Of a stretch of DNA of 64,000 nucleotides, positions 25,641-31,462 are shown one piece after another (the stretch's first letter is position 1; each line of letters opens with the position of its first letter). A program made the position numbers and the translations under genes. Under the pieces are notes generated by a model, which did no database searches, had not been told where the DNA came from, and saw only the letters and a program-made list of their open reading frames with translations. Source of the DNA: PALSA-1316 sp964499365 (GTDB taxonomy: Bacteria; Nitrospirota; Thermodesulfovibrionia; Thermodesulfovibrionales; UBA6898); contig CAZCKU010000001.1 in assembly GCA_964499365.1 (NCBI GenBank), positions 1-64,000 on the forward strand. Reading direction: 5' to 3'.

Positions 25641-25878
25641 CATTCCCGCGGAGGCGGGAATCCAGATCGGATGTTATTGCCAATAATGGGGTTTCACCCC
25701 ATGCCCCAGTCACCTTTCTTGAGTGCGCAAGAAAGGTGACGCCCAAGAACGCACCCCGCGATAATATAACCCTTCGGGCAGGACTGCTTGGTTAGCCTCG
25801 CTGAATTTTGGGAACTCGCCCCGGAGATACCGGACTCAGACAGCCCAAAATTCTTAACGTGCGACTTCGGTTGCAGCG
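25641..25878. repeat. Composite dispersed repeat, left copy
   Basis: Several parts follow each other: the palindrome CATTCCCGCGGAGGCGGGAA (25641-25660), a 13-bp hairpin GTCACCTTTCTTG/CAAGAAAGGTGAC (25709-25740), and a fold GAATTTTGGG/CCCAAAATTC (25803-25853) around CTCGCCCCGGAGATACCGG. TTCGGTTGCAGCG (25866-25878) ends it. All of these except the first palindrome recur in inverted orientation at 27132-27500. No gene is seen in 25580-26095; 25879-26095 is AT-rich. Confidence 0.78.
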
Positions 25879-26095
25879 CTGATATTTTCGAAGGGGAAAC
25901 AGTGGTTTTGCCCAGAACACAAATTGAAATTTTCTTTATTCCCATGATATACCCAAGGCCAAATTAGAGCCCGTTGATTTCATTGGCTTTTTATCTACCC
26001 AAGATTTGTTGCCTATGCTATTATCATATTCATTATGGGGAAGAACATCTGCCACGTATAGTAATTGTTAAGCAAGATATAGGTGGACAAAATAC

Positions 26096-27058
26096 ATGAT
26101 AATACTCGACGATAAAAAATTAATCGAAACAAAATTCATCAATGAGCAAGAAGTGGAAGACCTCGTCATTGCGAACTCTGAACACTTTTTTGGTCCATCG
26201 TCACTTCTCGTTCCCAAAAAGAAAATTAAAACAAAAGACGGATTCGGAACTATACCTGATGGCTTTGCAATCGATCTGTCGGGTCGTGTTTGGTATATTG
26301 TTGAAGCGGAGCTTTCTTACCACAATGTATGGACTCACATAGCACCTCAGGTTACAAAGCAACTGTTGGCAGCAGGCCGTGCAGAAACACGCCAGCTTCT
26401 CACCGAAATATTAGTGCAAATGGTAACTGACGATCCAAGTACGAAAGAGAAATTTGATGATGAAGAAATTAAGGAAATTGACATTAGAAAGGTGCTCGGA
26501 GAAATACTAGAAAAAGCGCCTATCATTGGTATACCGATAGACGCCGTTACAAACGACCTGCGGGACTGGGCCGAAACTCTAAAAAACGATGTTAAACTGT
26601 GGATTGTTCGAAAATATGTTGAGTTTGGAAACCCGAAAAATATAGCATATGAAATTCCAGAAGAATATCGGCCAGTTTTCGACACAACGGACAGAGAAAC
26701 TCAAACGCAATCTGGCATAACAACCTACGATGTTTCCATCGCTGATCTTATAGTCGAGGGTTTCCTTTCGACCGGCGTAGAACTGACTATGAGTTACAGA
26801 CCAAGAGGCGGGCAACAGCAGACTTTCACGGCCAAACTCGAAGAGGATGGTTCGTTGAGCGTATTAGATGAGAAATTCCCAAGCCCGTCGTATGCAGCCA
26901 TATACTGCATACAAAAGGCAGGCAGCGAGAGGACAACTGTAAATGGCTGGACAAGCTGGAAAACCCGCGATGGTAGATTGCTTGCCCAGTTAAGATCAGA
27001 GTATCTTCTCAAGAAAGAAAAAGATGCAGAACAGGCAAATCAACTCGACGCAGAATAG
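26096..27058 (+). CDS. PD-(D/E)xK-like protein with C-terminal RAMA domain
   Basis: The 320-residue protein has two recognisable ends. Near the N-terminus, IPDGFAIDLSGR (53-64) followed by WYIVEAELS (66-74) resembles a PD-(D/E)xK nuclease core, but with ExE (70, 72) in place of ExK. The C-terminus (about 211-303) matches the RAMA domain found with restriction enzymes and adenine methylases: TFTAKLEEDGSLSV, FPSPSYAAIY, TVNGWTSWKT and GRLLAQLRSEY. RAMA is thought to read modified DNA. The gene is markedly AT-rich and framed by inverted repeats, suggesting transfer. A defence or DNA-processing role is inference. Confidence 0.7.
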   Translation: MIILDDKKLIETKFINEQEVEDLVIANSEHFFGPSSLLVPKKKIKTKDGFGTIPDGFAIDLSGRVWYIVEAELSYHNVWTHIAPQVTKQLLAAGRAETRQLLTEILVQMVTDDPSTKEKFDDEEIKEIDIRKVLGEILEKAPIIGIPIDAVTNDLRDWAETLKNDVKLWIVRKYVEFGNPKNIAYEIPEEYRPVFDTTDRETQTQSGITTYDVSIADLIVEGFLSTGVELTMSYRPRGGQQQTFTAKLEEDGSLSVLDEKFPSPSYAAIYCIQKAGSERTTVNGWTSWKTRDGRLLAQLRSEYLLKKEKDAEQANQLDAE

Positions 27059-27131
27059 CGTAGGCGTGTTTTCAGAGTTGGATATCTGCGCGGGTTATCT
27101 TTTCGTTCTACTCGTTTTTTTCGGGAGTCAA

Positions 27132-27500
27132 CGCTGCAACCGAAATGCCTGTGACGCGGAGTTGTCGGTGTAATCCACTGGAAACACTGAGAGTGCTCCG
27201 GTATTATTAAAGAATAATATGCCGTATGTGTTTCGGACGGCATCCTTCTTTTTTTTATCCCCTTTGAAAATATCAGGTATGTGACCGAGTGCGCGCGTTA
27301 GAAATTTGGGACTGCCCCGAGTCCGGGTATGAGCCACGGTACCTCCGGGGCGAGTTTCCCAAATTCAGCGCGGGCGCCAAATTCAATACGGACAATTATG
27401 CAGACCGTGCAGAGATTTTCGTTGGGGTGGCCTTCTTTCGGTTCACTTGCCTGGCCATCAAGAAAGGTGACTGGGGTTTGGGGTGAAAGCCCATATGGGA
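27132..27500. repeat. Composite dispersed repeat, right copy (inverted)
   Basis: CGCTGCAACCGAA (27132-27144) is the inverse of 25866-25878. GAAATTTGGG/CCCAAATTC (27301-27366) around ACCTCCGGGGCGAG is the inverse of the left-copy fold. AAGAAAGGTGACTGGGG (about 27460-27476), with GGGGTGAAAGCCCA after it, matches the inverted left copy and the partial copy at 23168. No gene is seen in 27059-27617 apart from these repeats and one hairpin. Confidence 0.75.
27219..27256 (+). terminator. Intrinsic terminator downstream of the RAMA-domain gene
   Basis: ATGCCGT (27219-27225) pairs with ACGGCAT (27237-27243), followed by CCTTC and a run of T's. It lies about 160 bases after the stop codon. Confidence 0.55.
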
Positions 27501-27617
27501 AAAAAAGAATCTTCTGTATTCAAGTTGAAAACAGTCTGGATCCCCGGGTCAAGCCCGAGGATGACAAGCCAAAATCGCAGGTTTTGTGCGCCATTCCGTC
27601 AGGGATAGTGAAGGCCA

Positions 27618-28451
27618 TTACGGTTTGTAGTACATAAGGCTTCGCGCATGCGGAGCAATCACATCCCTCATCCCATCCATTTCGTCCTTTGTCATGGCCT
27701 CGAACGAAGAGGCAAAACGCACATTTTCTTCCAGCTGCCGGATGCTGTCGCAGCCGATGACCGCTGTTGATATCGGGTGGGAGAGCGCAAAACGGTAAAA
27801 GGCTTCCAGATCCCGAAACCCCGGCAATTGCGCTGCCAGGCCGCGGAAATAGGTCTTCATCGCTACAATGCCCATCTCCCTTTCCCGGGCAGCCGGGATG
27901 ACTGATTCGATAAAACTGTTATATACATGCTCCGCAGGGTTTACCGGGATGAGTACCGTATCAAAATCAAACAGTTCGAGGCATTTTCTTGTAATCAGCG
28001 GATTGTGATGACCGGTGACACCGATGAACCTTGTCATCCCCTTTTCACGTGCTTCACTAAACGCTTCGATGGCCCCTCCGCTGCCGAAAATCTCCTCAAT
28101 CTCGTCCTCCTCCCTGACATCATGAACCTGCCAGAGGTCGAGATGGTCGGTCTTCATAGTGGCCAGGGTTTCATGCAGTTGAGCCAGAGCGCCTTTCCTG
28201 TCGCGGGCGTGCGACTTGCTCGCGAGAAAGATATCTTTTCTTCTTTCCCTGAGTGCCGATCCGTAGTAAGCCTCGCTGCCTGAATAAGCCCGTGCTGATT
28301 CAAAATAGGTAATACCGAGGTCTATTGCCCTGTTGATCAGGGTTGTGGCCTCTTTTTCATGCCCGAAAGTCCGCAGGATCCCTTCACCCCCGAGTCCGAG
28401 GATTGATACGTCGGATCCTGTTTTCCCGAGTTTTCTGGTTGGGAGTGCCAT
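27618..28451 (-). CDS. Aldo/keto reductase
   Basis: The 277-residue TIM-barrel oxidoreductase has the family start RKLGKTGSDVSILGLGGEG. Catalytic candidates are Tyr in ARAYSGSEAYYG, Lys in LASKSHARD and His in LWQVHDV. The usual Asp before the Tyr is Glu here (YFESARAY), a conservative change. The C-terminal AVIGCDSIRQLEEN contributes to cofactor binding. The substrate is unknown. There is no ribosome site; TATAAT at 28457-28462 is only five bases before the ATG, so the mRNA may be leaderless. It is divergent from the receiver-PilZ gene. Confidence 0.9.
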   Translation of the reverse strand: MALPTRKLGKTGSDVSILGLGGEGILRTFGHEKEATTLINRAIDLGITYFESARAYSGSEAYYGSALRERRKDIFLASKSHARDRKGALAQLHETLATMKTDHLDLWQVHDVREEDEIEEIFGSGGAIEAFSEAREKGMTRFIGVTGHHNPLITRKCLELFDFDTVLIPVNPAEHVYNSFIESVIPAAREREMGIVAMKTYFRGLAAQLPGFRDLEAFYRFALSHPISTAVIGCDSIRQLEENVRFASSFEAMTKDEMDGMRDVIAPHARSLMYYKP

Positions 28452-28456
28452 GACAA

Positions 28457-28487
28457 ATTATATCACGTCAGGAGCAGTACCCTGTAA
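28457..28487 (-). promoter_or_regulatory. Promoter abutting the aldo/keto reductase start codon
   Basis: A perfect minus-strand TATAAT (28457-28462) ends five bases before the ATG at 28451. A weak -35, TTACAG, lies at 28482-28487. Transcription would begin at or next to the A of the ATG. Confidence 0.5.
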
Positions 28488-28542
28488 GATTGTACTGTCC
28501 GGTATGATTCAGGGGGTTCACGTTCTGCACCTTCACAAACAC

Positions 28543-28572
28543 TTTACCCGTGCTGTCCGCTAACGTTATACT
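28543..28572 (+). promoter_or_regulatory. Promoter close to the receiver-PilZ start codon
   Basis: TTTACC (28543-28548) and TATACT (28567-28572) are 18 bases apart. The -10 ends 13 bases before ATG 28586, leaving a leader of only about six bases. Confidence 0.5.
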
Positions 28573-28585
28573 GATATTGAAGACC

Positions 28586-29254
28586 ATGAAAAGAGTTATA
28601 ATCGCAGAAGATATCTATGCAGTTCTCAGGAAAGAGCATAATTTCCTCTCACGATCGAATATCAGCATTGCGGCTGCGGATTCCAACGCCAGGGCCCTTG
28701 CGCTGCATAAGCAGCAGCAGGCGGACCTGATTATCGCAAGACTCGATGACCGGGAACTGACCGGAGAGAAACTCTGCAGTCTGATACGGAAGGACAGTAA
28801 GCTGCGGCATGTCTCGATACTGATCGTCTGCTCAGGGGATGCTTCGGATCTGAAGCGGTGCGTAAAATGCAGTGCAAACGCTTTTGTCTCCAGTCCTCTG
28901 AATACCGTCATCCTCCTGCAGGAGGCATATCAGCTGTTGAACATCGCCCGGAGGAAGTCGTACCGGATAGACTTGAGGGTGAAATGCGAGGGGACCACGA
29001 AGGGCAGGCCGTTTGCCGGTCATACCGAAAATATCAGCACGGCCGGGATGCTTCTGAGTTCCCGGGCGGTTCTTCTGGAAGGGGACATCATCAACTGTTC
29101 GTTCTCTCTGCCCGACTCCCGAAGGCTGACCGCTGCTGCAGAGGTCGTGCGTGTGATCGCAAATAAACAGGGCAGGGAAACCACCTACGGTGTATGCTTT
29201 ACTGATATCAGCCCCGAAGCCTTCGCTGCCATAGACGACCTCGCAGGCGACTGA
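28586..29254 (+). CDS. Degenerate receiver domain fused to PilZ domain
   Basis: The 222-residue protein has an N-terminal CheY-like fold (about 1-120). The expected phospho-acceptor Asp is replaced: ADLIIARLDDRELTG aligns with the usual DLVLLDxxMPxxxG and puts Arg at that position. The C-terminal PilZ domain (about 125-220) keeps both c-di-GMP motifs, RKSYR and NISTAG. It is likely a c-di-GMP effector whose receiver works without phosphorylation or only for binding. No histidine kinase is adjacent. The start at 28586 is chosen for MKRVIIAEDI; the frame extends 12 codons upstream. Confidence 0.82.
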   Translation: MKRVIIAEDIYAVLRKEHNFLSRSNISIAAADSNARALALHKQQQADLIIARLDDRELTGEKLCSLIRKDSKLRHVSILIVCSGDASDLKRCVKCSANAFVSSPLNTVILLQEAYQLLNIARRKSYRIDLRVKCEGTTKGRPFAGHTENISTAGMLLSSRAVLLEGDIINCSFSLPDSRRLTAAAEVVRVIANKQGRETTYGVCFTDISPEAFAAIDDLAGD

Positions 29255-29298
29255 GGCAGGGCGTCCGGTGCCGGGGAGAAATCCCTTCTGTCAGGATT

Positions 29299-29940
29299 TC
29301 AGGATGAAGGGGGCAGCTTCATCAACAGCTGGCGGTGGTGAAGACGGCTGAGTGTGACGAGAGCCACGAGCGCCCCAGCCAGGGCGAAGGCCATGTCCGA
29401 TTGTGTGTCCCAAATATAGCCCTGTGTCCCGAGAAATGCCTCGGCTGCGGTGCCGGTGGCTGCAGCAACCCACCATTCGATTAATTCATAGAACGCGCTT
29501 ATTGCCAGGCATACGCAGACGACGAGAAACGAAAGCATCTTCCCCGGCGTTAACGCAGACCTGCGCAGCAATATTTCCCTCGTGATAATAGCGGGTATGA
29601 ACCCCTGGGCAAAGTGCCCCACCTTGTCATAATTATTCCTGTCCATGGCTCCTGCGTCTCTCAGCCAGTTGAAAAAAGGGACCTCTGCATACGTATAATG
29701 GCCTCCGATCATCAGGATGATGGCATGGACCAGTATCAGCCAGTACGCAAGAGGGGTCAGCTCGAAGGACTTTCTCGTTATGACGATGATAATCAGGCCG
29801 ACCAGGGCGGGTGCGACCTCAAGAAACCAGGTGAAATAATCGTGGGGTCGTATTGCGGACCACGCAAGGACGGACAGGAACAGCGTCATCCAGATATACG
29901 GGGAATATTTCGCGGGACTGGGCATGCCAGGGGACCTCAT
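29299..29940 (-). CDS. DUF2238 (YjdF-like) membrane protein
   Basis: The 213-residue protein has about five or six transmembrane helices. It carries the hallmark segments of the YjdF/DUF2238 family: GGHYTYAEVPFFNWLRD, NNYDKVGHFAQGF and FYELIEWW. The conserved His and Glu residues lie near the helix ends. Function is not established for the family. An ORF on the same strand 50 bases upstream encodes another small membrane protein, so the two may be co-transcribed. Confidence 0.88.
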   Translation of the reverse strand: MRSPGMPSPAKYSPYIWMTLFLSVLAWSAIRPHDYFTWFLEVAPALVGLIIIVITRKSFELTPLAYWLILVHAIILMIGGHYTYAEVPFFNWLRDAGAMDRNNYDKVGHFAQGFIPAIITREILLRRSALTPGKMLSFLVVCVCLAISAFYELIEWWVAAATGTAAEAFLGTQGYIWDTQSDMAFALAGALVALVTLSRLHHRQLLMKLPPSS

Positions 29941-29991
29941 CCCGGACGGCAGAAACGCGACTCGGCAGCAGGTCCGCAGAGGGGCATCCTG

Positions 29992-30333
29992 TCAGGCCCT
30001 GAAGATGAAATAGACCGCACCCATAAGACAGCCGCCCGCCCAGATATAGTCCAGCTTGACCGGCTGGTTCATATAAAGGACAGCGAAAGGGACAAAGACA
30101 GAGAGCGTGATCACCTCCTGCAGGATCTTGAGCTGCGGAAGGGATAGGGCGGTGTATCCTATCCGGTTTGCAGGCACCTGAAAAAGATATTCTATCGAGG
30201 CTATGCTCCAGCTTGCCAGCGCAGCAAAGTACCATGTCCGGTTATTGAGGTCGCGCAGGTGTGCGTACCACGCGAAGGTCATAAAGACATTTGAGAGCAG
30301 GAGCAACAGGGTTGTTTTAAGTATAACGGGCAC
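29992..30333 (-). CDS. DUF486 family (DMT-type) small membrane protein
   Basis: The 113-residue protein has four predicted transmembrane helices. It matches the DUF486 family, relatives of small multidrug-type transporters: NVFMTFAWYAHLRD, FQVPANRIGY and FSLPQLK-like SLPQLKILQEVITL. It is presumably an inner-membrane transporter or stabiliser; the substrate is unknown. It lies 50 bases upstream of the DUF2238 gene on the same strand. Confidence 0.88.
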   Translation of the reverse strand: MPVILKTTLLLLLSNVFMTFAWYAHLRDLNNRTWYFAALASWSIASIEYLFQVPANRIGYTALSLPQLKILQEVITLSVFVPFAVLYMNQPVKLDYIWAGGCLMGAVYFIFRA

Positions 30334-30434
30334 GGCTTACCTCGCAGAAGATCAGTATGGAACGCATTCCTTCTTCCTATTTTACAAAATTCTGTTCAGA
30401 CTTCGCTCGCCTGTGGGGTGACGCAGCCCCCTGG

Positions 30435-31448
30435 TCACAGAGAGACGACGGTATCTCCCCCGGCCTCCTTGGCCTGCCGGAGCGCAGCGTCGACCGTCTT
30501 TATTAGCCCGTCCTTGTAGACGGCGTCTGCCGGGAAACTGGCGACCCCGATACTGAACGTGATCTTTCCGCCGGGCTGGCTCTCTGCCTCTCCCTCGAAC
30601 CGGAGCTGTCCCAGTACCTTCTGCAGCCGGCTGGCCGCAAAGACAGCCCTTTCCTTGTCTATGCCGGGGAGTATGAGTATGAATTCCTCACCGCTGTACC
30701 GGTAGAGCTTGTCGCACATCCGGATGCTGTAGGCCAGCGTGTCGGCGACCTTCCTGAGTATATCGTCTCCCCTGAACCTTCCGTTTGAATCGTTATACAG
30801 CTTCAGGAAATCGATGTCGATTTTCAGCAGCGAAAGGGGTTTGCCGTATCTTTCAGCGCAGGGGATGTCGATCTCGATATCCTCCCTGAATTTCTTCAGG
30901 TTGAAACAGCCGGTCAGGGCGTCTCTGATCGTCAGCTCTTCAACGTCAGAGCCGAGTGAGGCGAGTGTCATCAGGGCTGCAATTTCACCGGCCACGAGCT
31001 CAAGGAGCTGGAGATCATCCCGGTGAAAGGCGGCTTCCCGGGGAGAGGCAAGATAGACAAACCCCCTGACGGTTTCCGTTATCAGAACGGGGCTGCAGAT
31101 AACGGCCGCAGAACCATCCTCGAGCATGAAGGTCTGATCCAGCGGATTGCCCTGACTGCTTCGGACTGATATGCCTGAATGTGTCAGGCCAAGATGCTTC
31201 ATAAGGGGCATGTCTGCGGCGTATACAGCCTGACGGCCTGACTCGCGAAACCCCTGTTCCGCCAGATTGTTTGTTCCGTCTCCGTCGATCAGAAAGACCG
31301 AGCAGCATGCCGGCTCAAAACACGCGGCCAGTTCGCGCGCAAAGATGCCTGCGAGGTCCTCTGCCTTTGCCTTGAGTCCGGAATTCTTACGGGTGGAAGC
31401 TATCGCTGTCGCTATCCTGAGCCACTTGTCTGTCTCTGTTTCGGGCAT
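30435..31448 (-). CDS. GAF-GGDEF protein with SGEEF variant active site
   Basis: The 337-residue cytoplasmic protein has a GAF-like sensor (about 30-165) and a GGDEF domain (about 172-335). The signature reads SGEEF (252-256) instead of GGDEF/GGEEF. The I-site motif RMCD (243-246) is kept, and the usual GH of the GHxxGD loop is GR here (NGRFRGD). Metal Asp residues in KIDIDFLKLYND remain. It may be a weak cyclase, a GTP sensor or a c-di-GMP receptor. It follows the coiled-coil gene by 14 bases and is the last gene of that operon. Confidence 0.88.
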   Translation of the reverse strand: MPETETDKWLRIATAIASTRKNSGLKAKAEDLAGIFARELAACFEPACCSVFLIDGDGTNNLAEQGFRESGRQAVYAADMPLMKHLGLTHSGISVRSSQGNPLDQTFMLEDGSAAVICSPVLITETVRGFVYLASPREAAFHRDDLQLLELVAGEIAALMTLASLGSDVEELTIRDALTGCFNLKKFREDIEIDIPCAERYGKPLSLLKIDIDFLKLYNDSNGRFRGDDILRKVADTLAYSIRMCDKLYRYSGEEFILILPGIDKERAVFAASRLQKVLGQLRFEGEAESQPGGKITFSIGVASFPADAVYKDGLIKTVDAALRQAKEAGGDTVVSL

Positions 31449-31462
31449 GCAATCTCCGTTGG

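Noticed and set aside
25598..25795. Short ORFs within the dispersed repeats (also at 27289-27637)
   Set aside because: These frames only reflect the repeat sequence and change frame between copies.
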